64,000 nt of DNA from Rehaibacterium terrae (GCF_014202935.1 NZ_JACHHX010000004.1:1-64000), one strand, 5' to 3'. Positions 8,501 through 18,199 are shown, counted from the stretch's first letter. The notes: generated by a model from the sequence alone, not told the origin. A program made the numbers and translations.

Positions 8501-9078
8501 AGCAGGGGCAGGTCGTGGCGCGCGGCGAGCTCGATCGCGGCGGCGTTGAACGGTTCCTCACCGTTCCGGCCGGTGCGGGTGAGCTCCAGGTACAGGCGGT
8601 CGGGGAAGTGGCGCTTGAAGTCGGCGACAGTGCGCGCGGCCTGTTCGTCGCGGCCGGCGACGAGGTGCCGGCCGATCGGGCTGTCGCGCCCGGCCAGCGC
8701 GATCAGCCCGGTGCAGTCGGCGAACAGCCATTCCGGACGGATCGCCACGTAGTCGCCGTGATGGCCCTCCAGGTAGGCGCGCGACAACAGGCGCGACAGC
8801 GCGAGGTAGCCGTCGCGGTTCTGGCAGTACAGGGTGAGCCGCGCGGGCGGCTGGCCTTCGTCGGTCAGCCACAGGTCGGCGCCGGCGATCGGCTTGATGC
8901 CGGCGGCCTCGGCGGCCTTGAAGAACTTCACCAGCGCGAACAGGTTGCTCTGGTCGGTCAGCGCCACCGCCGGCATGCCCAGGGCCGCGCACCGCTTCAC
9001 CAGCTCGCCGATGCGGATGGTGGAGTCGGTGAGCGAATACTCGCTGTGGAGGTGGAGATGGATGAAGCGGGGAGTCAT
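5554..9078 (-). CDS. dnaE: DNA polymerase III subunit alpha
   Basis: Replicative polymerase catalytic subunit of 1174 residues. Domain order: PHP domain at the N-terminus (FIHLHLHSEYSLTDS), palm with the catalytic acidic motif PDFDIDFCMDRR near residues 393-404, thumb and fingers, helix-hairpin-helix region (AIKGVGRGACEAI), and an OB-fold (QVTVAGMVAGVRKRG) near the C-terminus. Long ORFs on the opposite strand are codon-bias shadows. It is followed by accA and preceded by a YkvA-type gene instead of rnhB directly. Confidence 0.98.
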   Translation of the reverse strand: MTPRFIHLHLHSEYSLTDSTIRIGELVKRCAALGMPAVALTDQSNLFALVKFFKAAEAAGIKPIAGADLWLTDEGQPPARLTLYCQNRDGYLALSRLLSRAYLEGHHGDYVAIRPEWLFADCTGLIALAGRDSPIGRHLVAGRDEQAARTVADFKRHFPDRLYLELTRTGRNGEEPFNAAAIELAARHDLPLLASNDVRFLSPDDFEAHEARVCIATGRVLDDPKRPREYSAEQYLKSPEQMAELFADLPEALENTVELAKRCNLELKLGTYYLPDFPVPEGHTLDSWIRTQAHQGLAARLEKHPLAPGHSREDYARRLDTELDVIVKMGFPGYFLIVADFINWAKDNGIPVGPGRGSGAGSLVAWALGITDLDPIPYDLLFERFLNPERVSMPDFDIDFCMDRRDEVIDYVARKYGRDKVSQIITYGTMAAKAVVRDCGRVLGHPYGFVDGIAKLIPNTLGISLEDALGRTEAAAKNQELASPELIQRYNDEEDVRDLIDLALKLEDLTRNAGKHAGGVVIAPAALTDFAPLFAEHAGDGTRGRNPVTQFDKDDIEAVGLVKFDFLGLRTLTIIDWAVKAINARRAREGAKPLDIAALPLDDPATYELFARGDTVAVFQFESRGMRELLKRARPDRFEDIIALAALFRPGPLGSGMDRDWVDRKHGIAEVTYPHPLLEPVLAPTYGVIVYQEQVMQIAQVLAGYSLGGADLLRRAMGKKKPEEMAKERAKFEAGCAERGIDAAVATGIFDLMEKFAEYGFNKSHSAAYALVAYQTAWLKTHYPAEFMAATASSDMDNTDKVVNFLAETRALGIAVLPPDVNASAYMFEAVEPKVVRYGLGAIKGVGRGACEAIVEERRRGGPYRDLLDFCKRVDSSKLNRRVLEALIHAGALDALGRNRASLMLQLPEVLRATEQLAREREAGQVSLFGDADAPEIHIELPETDEWPLKRRLDGERETLGHYLSGHPLDPCRNELLSLTGCTLGDLDRVWAERRGGNGERRGYRDEVQVTVAGMVAGVRKRGETQAFVQIEDGHGRLECAFFGDAFTDFAPLLTRDAILVIEGGLREDEFSGGFSLRVKQCWDFRQLCAEHGRGLALTVDLREDPGLGRLERLLAEYRPGRTPLRLELITPKARGALDLNGHSAVRADPELLGVLRALPGVSRVRLVLGRPGS

Positions 9079-9160
9079 GCCGGCGACCGCAGGTCAGCCG
9101 GCAGGGTAGCCCCGGGGGTGGGGGCGGACAAGGCTTGACAGGGGCGCCCGCAGGCCCTGC

Positions 9161-9751
9161 TCAATGCAGGCCGAACTGCACCGCTTCGGGGAAGTCCAGC
9201 GCCGCGCCCGCAGGTGCGTAGCGGCCGCGTGACGGAGTCGCCAGATAGCTGGCCAGCCGCGCCCGGCGCAGGGCGTCGCGCAGCAGCGCGTCGCGCGTCG
9301 CGTGCCATTGCCGACGGTCCAGCGGGCCGGCCTCGGGACAGGCCTCGCGCCAGGCGCGGTACTCGCGCCAGTCGCACCAGGTTTCCGCGCAGTCGGACAG
9401 CGCCATCGCCAGCACGATGGCGTCGTCGAGCAGGCCGAAGTGCGAAGCGTCGTCCGGGATCAGGTCCATCCGTTCGCAGAAATAGGCCAGCGCGCCGCTG
9501 AGGCGCGCGTGCTCGTGCGACGGGAGCGGCCAGCCCGGATCGATCAGCAGCGCCACCAGGTCGGGAATCGCGGCCAGCCGGTCGCGGCAGGCGGCCGGGG
9601 CGTCGAGCGGAATCGCCGCCTGCGCCGACAGCGCACGTGCCGCGAGCGCGCCCAGTGGCCGGTCGCGGCGGCGTTCGCACTGTTGCAGCCAGGCGTCACG
9701 GAAAGGCTGCAGGTCGGGGTCGTCGGGTTCGAAGTCGAAGTCGATGCGCAT
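9161..9751 (-). CDS. YkvA-like (DUF1232-type) protein
   Basis: A 196-residue protein. The start at 9751 is preceded by GGGAGA, unlike the ORF's more upstream ATG. The central segment YFCERMDLIPDDASHFGLLD followed by DAIVLAMAL matches the DUF1232/YkvA signature (a hydrophobic patch around DLIPD...GYLDD). YkvA proteins are small and of unknown biochemical role, and some associate with membranes. It is inserted between rnhB and dnaE in the same direction, with 82 bp to dnaE and 231 bp from rnhB. Family membership is a motif-based judgement. Confidence 0.65.
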   Translation of the reverse strand: MRIDFDFEPDDPDLQPFRDAWLQQCERRRDRPLGALAARALSAQAAIPLDAPAACRDRLAAIPDLVALLIDPGWPLPSHEHARLSGALAYFCERMDLIPDDASHFGLLDDAIVLAMALSDCAETWCDWREYRAWREACPEAGPLDRRQWHATRDALLRDALRRARLASYLATPSRGRYAPAGAALDFPEAVQFGLH

Positions 9752-9982
9752 CGCAGTCTCCCGGGGTGGGGGATCGGTCGCCTCCTGCCGGCGGCACTGC
9801 ACGGATCCGTCCCGGGCCTGTTCCGCGCTTGCGCCGGCCCTGGTGCGCCGCGGCAGCGTCGTCCTGCTCGGCGTTGCCTACTCTTTGATGCGCAAGGATG
9901 CGTCGAGGTCGCGCGGCGTGCGCGTGCCGCAAGTGGGACTGACCTTCGGCCCGGATGCGCCGGTGAGGTCGCAAGGGGCGGG

Positions 9983-10657
9983 TCAGTCGAACAGGCCGCG
10001 CGCCATCGCGCGCTTCACCGGGGCGAAGCTGCGGCGGTGCGCCGGGCAGGGGCCGAGCGCGTCCAGGCAGGCCAGGTGCTCGGGCGTGGGATAGCCCTTG
10101 TGGCGGGCGAAGCCGTAGCCGGGGTACTCGTCATCGAGCGCGAGCATCAGCCGGTCGCGCGCGACCTTGGCGAGTATCGAGGCCGCGCCGATGGCCGGTA
10201 CGCGTGCGTCGCCGCCGACGATCGCTTCGGCCGGACAGGGCAGTCCGGGCGGAACGCGGTTGCCGTCGATCAGGGCGTGCGCGGCGGCCGGCGACAGCCC
10301 GGCGACGGCGCGGCGCATGCCTTCGAGCGTGGCGCGGAAGATGTTGAGACGGTCGATCTCCTCGGCCGCGACGATCTCGATGCGGTATGCCACTGCCCAC
10401 TCGACGATCAACGGAAACAACGCCTCGCGCTGCGCCTCGCTCAGCCGTTTGGAGTCACCCAGTCCGTCGATGGGGCGCTGCGGGTCGAGGATGACCGCGG
10501 CGACCACCAGCGGCCCGGCCAGCGGGCCGCGGCCGGCTTCGTCGACGCCGGCGGTGCCTGGGACCGGGGCTGGATGGGTGGGAGTGGGAATCGTCGCCGT
10601 GTCCTGCGGCGCGCGCCGGGTGTCGTGGTCGCGCGGCAGCGGCGGATTGCCAGCCAT
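9983..10657 (-). CDS. rnhB: Ribonuclease HII
   Basis: RNase HII removes misincorporated ribonucleotides and RNA from RNA-DNA hybrids. The catalytic start [18 protein letters not shown] carries the Asp-Glu pair and Gly-Arg-Gly; the later [16 protein letters not shown] and [11 protein letters not shown] segments are also diagnostic. I chose ATG 10657 (224 residues, with about 30 residues of Pro-rich leader before the fold), which starts 10 bp after the lpxB stop; longer ORF starts run back into lpxB. Position after lpxB is conserved across gammaproteobacteria. Confidence 0.95.
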   Translation of the reverse strand: MAGNPPLPRDHDTRRAPQDTATIPTPTHPAPVPGTAGVDEAGRGPLAGPLVVAAVILDPQRPIDGLGDSKRLSEAQREALFPLIVEWAVAYRIEIVAAEEIDRLNIFRATLEGMRRAVAGLSPAAAHALIDGNRVPPGLPCPAEAIVGGDARVPAIGAASILAKVARDRLMLALDDEYPGYGFARHKGYPTPEHLACLDALGPCPAHRRSFAPVKRAMARGLFD

Positions 10658-10667
10658 GGCGCGGGTC

Positions 10668-11885
10668 TTACGATGTCCCATTTCCGGTTTCCGATTTCCG
10701 ACTGTGGAGCAACTCCACCACCGCATCGGCCGCCCGCGCCGACGCGTTGCGGCGCAGCATCTCGTGCAGGGCACGGAAGCGGGGGGCGAGGGCGTCGATC
10801 GCCTGCGGGTGGCGGAACCAGTGCAGCAGCGTGGCGGCGATGTTTTCCGGGGTGCAGTCACGCTGCATCAGTTCGGGCACGACGGCTTCGCCGGCCAGGG
10901 CGTTGGGCAGGCTGTAGCGGTCGGTCTTGAGCAGTCCGAAGGTCCGCACGATCCAGTGCGTGAGCGGTGCGATGCGGTAGGCCACCACCATCGGCCGCTT
11001 GGCCAGCATCGCTTCGAGCGCGGCGGTGCCCGAGGCCAGCAGCACCACGTCGGCGGCGATCATCGCTTCGTGCGCGCGGCCGTCGAGGAGGTCGGCGAAG
11101 TTGCCGCCGTTGACCGCGGCGAAGGCCTCGCGGCAGTACTCGTTGGCCATCGGCGCGACCACGCGCAGGCCAGGCACGTGCGGCCACAGTTCGCCCAAGG
11201 CCTCGACGAAGATGCGGCCCAGGCGCTGCACCTCGCCGACCCGCGAGCCGGGCAGCACGGCGATGACCGGGACGTCGTGGGGCAGGCCGAGTGCGTCGCG
11301 GGCGGCCGCGCGGTCGGGAACGAGCGGAAACGCATCGGCGAGCGGGTGGCCGACGAAGCGCGCATCGACGCCGTGGCGGGCATAGATCGGCGGCTCCATC
11401 GGAAACAGGCACAGCACGCGGTCGGCGCTGCGGCCGATCTTTTCCGCGCGCTTTTCGCGCCAGGCCCACACCGAGGGGCTGACGTAGTGCACCGTGCGGA
11501 TGCTGGCACGCTTGAGGCGCTTCTCGATGCCGAGATTGAAGTCGGGGGCGTCGATGCCGATGAACACATCCGGTTTCCAGGCGAGCAGGCGTCCGACCAG
11601 ACGGCGGCGCAGCCGCAGCAGGCGGGGCAGGTGGCGCAGCACCTCGGCCAGCCCCATCACCGCCAGTTCGCTGCAGTCGTGCCAGGCGTCGAGCCCGGCC
11701 GCGCGCATGCGCGCGCCGCCGATGCCGGCGAACTCGGCATCCGGCAGACGCTCGCGCAGTTCCTGGATCAGTCCGGCGCCGAGCAGATCCCCGGAGGCTT
11801 CGCCGGCGACCAGCGCGATGCGCTTGCGGCCGTGGCCAGGGGCTCGGGATCCGGGGCTCGAAGAAACGGCGGGAGGCGTCGTCAT
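10668..11885 (-). CDS. lpxB: Lipid-A-disaccharide synthase
   Basis: LpxB condenses UDP-2,3-diacylglucosamine with lipid X to form the lipid A disaccharide at the inner membrane. Motifs include [20 protein letters not shown] at the N-terminus, [25 protein letters not shown] and [12 protein letters not shown]. The 405 residues exceed the usual 380-390 because both termini carry extra residues encoded by 7-bp repeats: [11 protein letters not shown] near the start (11839-11860) and [11 protein letters not shown] at the end (10674-10704). Start ATG 11885 is the most likely; 185 bp separate it from lpxA. Confidence 0.95.
   Translation of the reverse strand: MTTPPAVSSSPGSRAPGHGRKRIALVAGEASGDLLGAGLIQELRERLPDAEFAGIGGARMRAAGLDAWHDCSELAVMGLAEVLRHLPRLLRLRRRLVGRLLAWKPDVFIGIDAPDFNLGIEKRLKRASIRTVHYVSPSVWAWREKRAEKIGRSADRVLCLFPMEPPIYARHGVDARFVGHPLADAFPLVPDRAAARDALGLPHDVPVIAVLPGSRVGEVQRLGRIFVEALGELWPHVPGLRVVAPMANEYCREAFAAVNGGNFADLLDGRAHEAMIAADVVLLASGTAALEAMLAKRPMVVAYRIAPLTHWIVRTFGLLKTDRYSLPNALAGEAVVPELMQRDCTPENIAATLLHWFRHPQAIDALAPRFRALHEMLRRNASARAADAVVELLHSRKSETGNGTS
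10674..10704. repeat. 7-bp-period repeat at the 3' end of lpxB
   Basis: TCCCATTTCCGGTTTCCGAT continuing TTCCGACTG shows a 7-base period. It overlaps the last codons of lpxB (read on the minus strand as CGGAAAT/CGGAAAC units). Member of the dispersed heptamer family. Confidence 0.6.
11839..11860. repeat. 7-bp-period repeat at the 5' end of lpxB
   Basis: On the minus strand this reads GAGCCCC GGATCCC GAGCCCC, three 7-base units, encoding part of the non-conserved N-terminal leader of LpxB. Confidence 0.5.
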
Positions 11886-12039
11886 GGCTGTCGATATTGC
11901 CTCGCGTGGGGATGGGGCGTCGTTTCCGGGGCGGCTGGCATCCGGCGCGTGGCCGGCGCCGTTTTTCTCGCGAAAGCCGAAGCGGAAAGCAATCTGGATC
12001 CCGGTTTGCCCGGGGATGCCGATGCTTTGTTGCTCTCTG

Positions 12040-12070
12040 CCGGGTCCCGGGTCGGGTCCCGGTTTCCGCT
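12040..12070. repeat. 7-bp-period repeat after lpxA
   Basis: GCCGGGTCCCGGGTCGGGTC followed by CCGGTTTCCGC shows a 7-base period. It abuts the lpxA stop codon (12071) in the 185-bp lpxB-lpxA spacer. Confidence 0.6.
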
Positions 12071-12844
12071 TTACCGCAACAATCCCCGCTCGGCGGTGTC
12101 GATGAAATCCAGCATCGCCTTCACGTCCGGCGCGTCGTCCGCCATGGCCGCGAGTTGCGCGCGGACCTCGGCGAGGGGTTGACCCGACAGATACAGCGCA
12201 CGGTAGGCGCGCTTGATCGCGCCGATCCGCTCCGGCGAAAAGCCGCGCCGCTTCAGCCCCTCGGCATTGATGCCGCGCGGACGGCCGTAGCCCTCCTGGG
12301 CGACCATCACGAACGGCGGCACGTCGCCGTTGACGAAGGCGCCCATGCCGATGAAGGCGTGGGCGCCGATGCGGCAGAACTGGTGCACGCCGGCGAAGCC
12401 GCTGAGGATGACGTGGTCGCCCACCGTGACATGGCCGGCGAGGGTGGCGTTGTTGGAGAACACGCAGTGGTTGCCGACCTGGCAGTCGTGCGCGATGTGG
12501 GTGTAGGCCAGCAGCCAGTTGTCGTCGCCGACGCGGGTGACGCCGCCGCCGTTGCCGGTGCCGCGGTTGATGGTGACGTATTCGCGGATGGTGTTGCGGT
12601 CGCCGATTTCCAGGGTCACCCGCTCGCCGGCGTATTTCTTGTCCTGCGGCTCGCCACCGATGGCGGCGAACGCGTGGATGCGGCAATCGCGGCCGATCCG
12701 GGTCGGGCCATCGATCACGACATGGCTGGCCAGTACTGTGCCGTCGCCGATCTCGACCTCCGCCCCGACCACGCAATAGGCGCCGATCCGGACGTTCTCG
12801 CCGATCCGGGCCGCAGGGTCGATCTGGGCGGTGGGATGGATCAT
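12071..12844 (-). CDS. lpxA: UDP-N-acetylglucosamine acyltransferase
   Basis: First enzyme of lipid A synthesis, transferring a hydroxyacyl chain from ACP to the 3-OH of UDP-GlcNAc. The protein (257 residues) is a left-handed beta-helix with hexapeptide repeats from [20 protein letters not shown] onward; the catalytic His segment is [14 protein letters not shown]. The C-terminal helical part includes [13 protein letters not shown]. Its start lies 2 bp after the fabZ stop (TGACCATG), so translation is probably coupled. Confidence 0.97.
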   Translation of the reverse strand: MIHPTAQIDPAARIGENVRIGAYCVVGAEVEIGDGTVLASHVVIDGPTRIGRDCRIHAFAAIGGEPQDKKYAGERVTLEIGDRNTIREYVTINRGTGNGGGVTRVGDDNWLLAYTHIAHDCQVGNHCVFSNNATLAGHVTVGDHVILSGFAGVHQFCRIGAHAFIGMGAFVNGDVPPFVMVAQEGYGRPRGINAEGLKRRGFSPERIGAIKRAYRALYLSGQPLAEVRAQLAAMADDAPDVKAMLDFIDTAERGLLR

Positions 12845-12846
12845 GG

Positions 12847-13311
12847 TCAGTTCCTGGCCTCGGCGCAGAGGATCTCGGCGCTGGCGACTTCCTCGCCGTC
12901 GACCAGCGCCTGGCACTCGTACAGCGCCATGTTGCGGATCTGGCGCTTGAGCTCGACCATGAGATCGAGGCGGTCGCCCGGGACCACCATGCGCGAGAAG
13001 CGCGCCTTGTCGACCTTGACCAGGTAGAACAGCTTGTCGCGCTTGTCCGCGCCACTGGCCAGCGAGAGCTGGGTGAGCAGGCCGCCTGCCTGGGCCAGCG
13101 CCTCGATCACCAGCACGCCGGGCATCACCGGACGGCCGGGAAAGTGGCCCTGGAAGAACGGCTCGTTGACGGAGACGTTCTTGACCGCGTGGATGCGCAC
13201 GTTCGGTTCGAGCGCGATCACGCGGTCGACCAGCAGGAACGGATAGCGGTGGGGCAGCAGTTCCTGGATGCGGATCACGTCCACGGGCAGCGAGACGGGG
13301 GCGTCGTTCAT
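12847..13311 (-). CDS. fabZ: 3-hydroxyacyl-ACP dehydratase FabZ
   Basis: Dehydrates beta-hydroxyacyl-ACP in fatty acid elongation and balances flux with LpxA for the same hydroxyacyl-ACP pool. The hot-dog signature [15 protein letters not shown] and [20 protein letters not shown] (catalytic His and Glu) are intact in 154 residues. ATG 13311 overlaps the lpxD stop by 4 bp. Confidence 0.97.
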   Translation of the reverse strand: MNDAPVSLPVDVIRIQELLPHRYPFLLVDRVIALEPNVRIHAVKNVSVNEPFFQGHFPGRPVMPGVLVIEALAQAGGLLTQLSLASGADKRDKLFYLVKVDKARFSRMVVPGDRLDLMVELKRQIRNMALYECQALVDGEEVASAEILCAEARN

Positions 13312-14339
13312 TCTCGGTCGGTCCTTGGCAAAACGGCTTTGAGGCGGCGCGCGAGTTCGTCCAGATGCTTGAAGCGCGCGGCGTTCTTGCGCCACGAGCG
13401 ATTGTCCTGCAACGGCGTGCCGGAGGAATACTCGCCCGGGACGTGGATGGAATGGGTGACCAGGGTCATGGCGGTGACCACGACCCGGTCGCACAGTTCG
13501 ATGTGGCCGGCGATGCCGGCGCCGCCGCCGATCAGGCAGTGGCGGCCTATTTTCGCCGATCCGGCGACCGCCGCGCAGCCGGCCATGGCGGTGTGGGCGC
13601 CGATGTGGACGTTGTGGCCGATCTGGATCTGATTGTCCAGGCGCACGTCTTCTTCGAGCACGGTGTCCTCGATGGCGCCGCGGTCGATGGTGGTGTTGGC
13701 GCCGATCTCGCAGTCGTCGCCGATGGTCACGCCGCCCAACTGCGGCACTTTCAGCCAGCGGCCGGCCTCCATGGCCAGGCCGAAGCCGTCGGCGCCGAGC
13801 ACGGCGCCGGGATGCACCAGCACCCGGCGGCCCAGCCGCACGCGGGCGACCAGGGTGACACGGGCGACCAGCTCCGAGCCCTCGCCGACCACGCAGTCCT
13901 CACCGACCACGCAGCCCGGGCCGAGTACGGCGCCGCGCTCGACGCGGCTGCGCGCGCCGATGCTGACGAAGGGGCCGATGTGGGCTTCGGCGGCGATTTC
14001 GGCGCTGGGGTCGATCACGGCACTGGGATGGATGCCGGCCGGCCGCGACGGCCGGATTTCGAACAGTGCAGCGATGCGGGCGAAGGCCGCGTAGGGGTCA
14101 CGGGCGACCAGGCAGGCCACCGGACAGGCGTCCGCGTCGGCGGCGCGCAGCACCACCGCGCCGGCGGCGGTGGCGGCCAGATGTTTGCGGTACTGGGGAT
14201 TGGCGAGGAAGGCGATGCGGTCGGCGCCGGCACGGGCGAGCGTGGCCACACCGGCGATCGGTGTCGCCGGGTCTCCGCGGAGGGCGAGATCGAAGCGCGC
14301 CGCGATCTCGCCCAGCGTGTAGGTCCTGCGGCCCGTCAT
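13308..14339 (-). CDS. lpxD: UDP-3-O-acylglucosamine N-acyltransferase
   Basis: Adds the second (N-linked) hydroxyacyl chain to the glucosamine in lipid A synthesis. The 343-residue protein has the uridine-binding N-terminal domain ([16 protein letters not shown]), a hexapeptide-repeat beta-helix, and the catalytic-His region [18 protein letters not shown]. It starts 26 bp downstream of bamA, with no skp/ompH gene between. Confidence 0.97.
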   Translation of the reverse strand: MTGRRTYTLGEIAARFDLALRGDPATPIAGVATLARAGADRIAFLANPQYRKHLAATAAGAVVLRAADADACPVACLVARDPYAAFARIAALFEIRPSRPAGIHPSAVIDPSAEIAAEAHIGPFVSIGARSRVERGAVLGPGCVVGEDCVVGEGSELVARVTLVARVRLGRRVLVHPGAVLGADGFGLAMEAGRWLKVPQLGGVTIGDDCEIGANTTIDRGAIEDTVLEEDVRLDNQIQIGHNVHIGAHTAMAGCAAVAGSAKIGRHCLIGGGAGIAGHIELCDRVVVTAMTLVTHSIHVPGEYSSGTPLQDNRSWRKNAARFKHLDELARRLKAVLPRTDRE

Positions 14340-14365
14340 GAGCGGCGTCCCCTCGCCGGATCGGG

Positions 14366-16780
14366 TCAGAACACGGTGCCGAACGTGAACTGCAGACGCT
14401 CCAGGCGGTCACCGTCCTTCTTCCGGATCGGATAGGCGTAGCTGATGATGATCGGACCGATCGGCGCCTGCCACTGCAGGGCCATGCCCACCGATGCGCG
14501 CAGGTCGCCGCTGTCGAACTCGCGTGTGTTGCGGAACACGTTGCCGACGTCGAGGAAGGCCGAGACCCGGGCCGCATCGGTGTCGAACAGGGTCGGGAAG
14601 ATCAGCTCGACGCCGCCCACGGTCTTGAACGAACCGCCGATCGACTGGCAGCGGGTGGACAGCGGCGAGGCGAACTCGCAGGGGCCGAGCGTGTTGTCCT
14701 CGAAGCCGCGCACCGAGCGGGTGCCGCCGGCGTAGAAGTTCTCGAAGAACGGCAGGTCGAAGCCCTTGGTGTTGCCGTAGCCGCGGCCCCAGCCGATATC
14801 GGCGTTGGTGTTGAGCACCAGCGCGCGCGAGATCGGCCAGTAGCGCGAGTACTGGTAGGAGAGCTTCCAGTACTCCAGATCCGAGCCGGGCAGCGCGATC
14901 TCGGCGCCGAGGCGCTGGACGGTGCCGCGGGTCGGCACGAAGAAGTGGTTGCGCGAATCGCGCGACCAGAACAGTTCCGAGCGCCAGGCGTTGACGCGCC
15001 ACTTGCGGTTGTTGCCGGGCGTTTCCACGCACGGGGCATCCGGATCTTCTTCGTCGGCGAGGCAGAAGACCGGGAAGCGGGCGCGGTCGCCCATGGTGTC
15101 GACCATGTACTGGATCAGGCTCGGCGGCGTGAGGCCGTCGACAGTGGTGATGTCGTTGCGGTCGATGCCGATGCTCAGGCCGACGCTGTCGGTCTCGGTG
15201 ATCGGCAGGCCGAACACCGCCTGCACCGCGCCGTTGTCGGTGGTGAACTGGGCGACGTTGAAGTCGCCGCGGTTGAACTCGCTGTAGCGGACGTTGTAGC
15301 CGACCGAGATGCCTTCGTCGGTGAAGTACGGGTCGAAGTACGAGAAGTCGAAACGGCGCGAGTAGGCGTTGTTCTGGACTGCGACGGCGATCCGGTTGCC
15401 GGTGCCGAGGAAGTTGTCCTGGCTGAGCTGCACCGAGGTGATCAGGCCGGCAAGTTGCGAGTAGCCGAGGCCGAAGCTGAGCTGGCCGGACTGGCGCTCC
15501 TTGACGTTGACGACCACGTCGACCTGGTCGGCCGTGCCCGGGACTTCCGGGGTCTCGATGTCCACCGTCTCGAAGAAGCCCAGGCGCTGCAGGCGCACCT
15601 TGGAGCGGTCGATCGCGGCCTGCGAGTACCAGCTGGACTCGAACTGGCGCATCTCGCGGCGCAGCACCTCGTCCGAGGTGCGGTTGTTGCCGCGGAACAC
15701 GATGCGGCGGACCTGCACGCGCTGGCCCGGCTCGACGAACATCCTGATCGCGATGGTGCGGTTCTCGCGGTCGACCTCGGGGATCGGCGTGACTCGGGCG
15801 AAGGCGTAGCCGATGTTGCTGAGCACGTTGACGATCGCGTCGGAGCTGAATTCGATCAGGCCGCGCGAGAAGGTCATGCCCGGCTGCAGGAAGACCAGCT
15901 TGGAGATCTCCTCGTGCGGCAGGATGGTCTCGCCGGTGACCTCGATCGAGGACACCGTGTAGACCTCGCCCTCGGTGATGTTGGCGACGATGAACATGTC
16001 GCGGTTGTCGGGGCTGATCGAGACCTGGGTGGACTCGACGTTGAAGTCGACGTAGCCGCGATCCAGGTAGAAGGAGTTGAGCTTCTCCAGGTCGCCGGAG
16101 AGCTTCTCGCGCGAGTACTGGTCGTCGCGGCGGTACCAGCTCAGCCAGTTGCTGGTGTTGGACTCCCATCCCTTGCGGATCTCGTCCTGCTCGAAATTCC
16201 GGTTGCCGACGATGTTGATGTGGCGGATGCGCGCGGCCTTGCCTTCCTTGATGTCGATGGTGATGTCGACGCGGTTGCGGTCGAGCTGGGTCACACTCGG
16301 CCGGATCGAGACGTTGTACTTGCCGCGGTTGTTGTACTGACGGGTGAGTTCCTGGGTGACGCGCTCGAGATTGAGGCGGTCGAAGGTCTCGCCCTCGGCC
16401 AGACCGATGTCGCGCAGTCCCCGCATCAGATCGTCGGTCTTGATGTCCTTGTTGCCGACCAGGGTGATCTTGTTGATCGCCGGCCGCTCCTCGACGGTGA
16501 TGACGAGGATGTCGCCCTGGCGATCGAGCCGCACGTCGTTGAAGAAGCCGGTGCGGAACAGCGCGCGGATGGCGACGCCGGCGCGGTTGCGGTCCATCAG
16601 GTCGCCGCGCTCGACCGGCAGGTACGAGAACACCGTACCCGCGGTGATGCGCTGCAGGCCTTCGACGCGGATGTCCGCGACGGTGAACGGTTCGAACTGC
16701 TGGGCCGACGCCGGCTGGGCGACGGCAAGGGCGGAGGCGAGGGCGAGTGAGAGCAGGCGGGGAGCGGCGATACGCGTCAT
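14366..16780 (-). CDS. bamA: Outer membrane protein assembly factor BamA
   Basis: Core of the BAM complex that folds beta-barrel proteins into the outer membrane. The 804-residue precursor has a signal peptide ending near ASAQQF, five POTRA domains (the first starting FTVADIRVEGLQRITAGTVF) and a C-terminal 16-strand barrel. The conserved RGF of barrel loop 6 is present in SVRGFEDNTLGP, and the protein ends with Phe (FGTVF), as barrel proteins do. It sits between rseP and lpxD in the envelope operon. Confidence 0.97.
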   Translation of the reverse strand: MTRIAAPRLLSLALASALAVAQPASAQQFEPFTVADIRVEGLQRITAGTVFSYLPVERGDLMDRNRAGVAIRALFRTGFFNDVRLDRQGDILVITVEERPAINKITLVGNKDIKTDDLMRGLRDIGLAEGETFDRLNLERVTQELTRQYNNRGKYNVSIRPSVTQLDRNRVDITIDIKEGKAARIRHINIVGNRNFEQDEIRKGWESNTSNWLSWYRRDDQYSREKLSGDLEKLNSFYLDRGYVDFNVESTQVSISPDNRDMFIVANITEGEVYTVSSIEVTGETILPHEEISKLVFLQPGMTFSRGLIEFSSDAIVNVLSNIGYAFARVTPIPEVDRENRTIAIRMFVEPGQRVQVRRIVFRGNNRTSDEVLRREMRQFESSWYSQAAIDRSKVRLQRLGFFETVDIETPEVPGTADQVDVVVNVKERQSGQLSFGLGYSQLAGLITSVQLSQDNFLGTGNRIAVAVQNNAYSRRFDFSYFDPYFTDEGISVGYNVRYSEFNRGDFNVAQFTTDNGAVQAVFGLPITETDSVGLSIGIDRNDITTVDGLTPPSLIQYMVDTMGDRARFPVFCLADEEDPDAPCVETPGNNRKWRVNAWRSELFWSRDSRNHFFVPTRGTVQRLGAEIALPGSDLEYWKLSYQYSRYWPISRALVLNTNADIGWGRGYGNTKGFDLPFFENFYAGGTRSVRGFEDNTLGPCEFASPLSTRCQSIGGSFKTVGGVELIFPTLFDTDAARVSAFLDVGNVFRNTREFDSGDLRASVGMALQWQAPIGPIIISYAYPIRKKDGDRLERLQFTFGTVF

Positions 16781-16845
16781 CCGTCACGTCCAGTTGGTCG
16801 GAGCGCGGCGCGCCCCGAGGGTCAATTCGGTAAGGGGATCCGCGG

Positions 16846-18198
16846 TCAGCCGAGCAGCCGCAGGATGTCGTTGTAGAAGGCCAACCCCATCAGCCCGGCC
16901 AGCATGGCAAGCCCGATGTACTGGCCGGCGATCAGGGCACGGTCGCTCATCGGGCTGCCTTTGACCAGCTCGATAAGGTAATACAGCAGGTGTCCGCCAT
17001 CCAGCACGGGGATGGGCAGCAGATTGATGATGGCCAGACTGAGCGAGAGCAGGGCCAGGAAGTTGAGGAACCAGGCCAGGCCCAGCCCGGCCGAGACGTT
17101 GGCGTACTGGGCGATGGTGATCGGCCCGGACAGATTCTGCAGCGAGGCCTTGCCGGTGACCATGCGCCAGAGCATCGCCAGGGTCTCGCGGGTCATGCGC
17201 CAGGTTTCGCCGAAGGCGGCGCCGATGGCCGAGAAGGGGTTGTAGCGCAGCAACGTGTCGTAGCCGCTCTCGGTCGTCTGGGCCGCCACGCCCAGGATCC
17301 AGCGCGTCTGGCCGTCGGCCTCGCTGCGCGCGGGCACGATCTCGACGGTGAAACGGTCGCCAGCGCGCTCGATGCGCACCGGCAGAGGTTCGCCGGGACG
17401 GGCCAGTTCCTGCACGGTGCGGCCGATCTCGTCCCAGGCGTGGATCGGTCGTCCGCCCAGCGCCAGGATGCGGTCGCCGGCGCGCAGGCCGGCGGCCTCG
17501 GCCGGCGAGTCGCGCGAGACTTCGCCGATCAGCGGCGGGATCAGCCAGTGCTGCGGCACCAGGCCGATCTCGCGCAACACGGTGCGCTCATTGACGCCGT
17601 CCGGCAGCCGGTCGAGCGGCAGGGTGCGGATGCGGCTGTCGCCGCGCGCGGTCTCGACCTCGACCGCCACCGGCCGTTTGTCGAGCGCGGCCACGGTCAG
17701 GCCCATCAGTGCGTGCGACCAGGTGTCGACCGGCCTGCCGTCGACCCGAGTCAGGCGGTCGCCGCGCTCGAAGCCGGCCGCGGCAGCCAACCCGTCGGCG
17801 CGGCCGACATTGGGCAGGAAGTCGGGCTTGCCGACCACGAACATCAGCCACAGCAGGCCGACGCAGAGGATCAGGTTGAACAGCGGGCCGGCGGCGACGA
17901 TGGCGATGCGCTGGCCGACCGGCTTGCTGTTGAAGGCCTCCTGGCGGGCCTCGGGCGGCACGCTGTCGTCGCGCTCGTCGAGCATCTTCACGTAACCGCC
18001 CAGCGGAATGGCGGCGATCACGTACTCGGTGCCGTCCTTGCCGCGACGCGACCACAGCGGACGGCCGAAGCCCACCGAGAAGCGCAGCACGCGCACGCCG
18101 CAGCGTCGCGCGACCCAGTAATGGCCGAACTCGTGGAAGGTGACCAGGATGCCGAGACTGACGATCAGCCACCAGATCGAGCCGAAGAAGGCTTCCAT
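16846..18198 (-). CDS. rseP: RIP metalloprotease RseP
   Basis: Site-2 intramembrane zinc protease that releases sigma-E by cutting the anti-sigma factor RseA within the membrane. HEFGH at residues 22-26 is the zinc motif in the first membrane helix; two PDZ domains occupy the middle (GDRLTRVDGRPVDTW and GDRILALGGRPIHAW); the second zinc-ligand motif is in PIPVLDGGHLLYYLIEL; further helices follow. At 450 residues the length is normal. It starts 1 bp from the dxr stop and is followed by bamA, a conserved order. Confidence 0.97.
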   Translation of the reverse strand: MEAFFGSIWWLIVSLGILVTFHEFGHYWVARRCGVRVLRFSVGFGRPLWSRRGKDGTEYVIAAIPLGGYVKMLDERDDSVPPEARQEAFNSKPVGQRIAIVAAGPLFNLILCVGLLWLMFVVGKPDFLPNVGRADGLAAAAGFERGDRLTRVDGRPVDTWSHALMGLTVAALDKRPVAVEVETARGDSRIRTLPLDRLPDGVNERTVLREIGLVPQHWLIPPLIGEVSRDSPAEAAGLRAGDRILALGGRPIHAWDEIGRTVQELARPGEPLPVRIERAGDRFTVEIVPARSEADGQTRWILGVAAQTTESGYDTLLRYNPFSAIGAAFGETWRMTRETLAMLWRMVTGKASLQNLSGPITIAQYANVSAGLGLAWFLNFLALLSLSLAIINLLPIPVLDGGHLLYYLIELVKGSPMSDRALIAGQYIGLAMLAGLMGLAFYNDILRLLG

Positions 18199-18199
18199 T

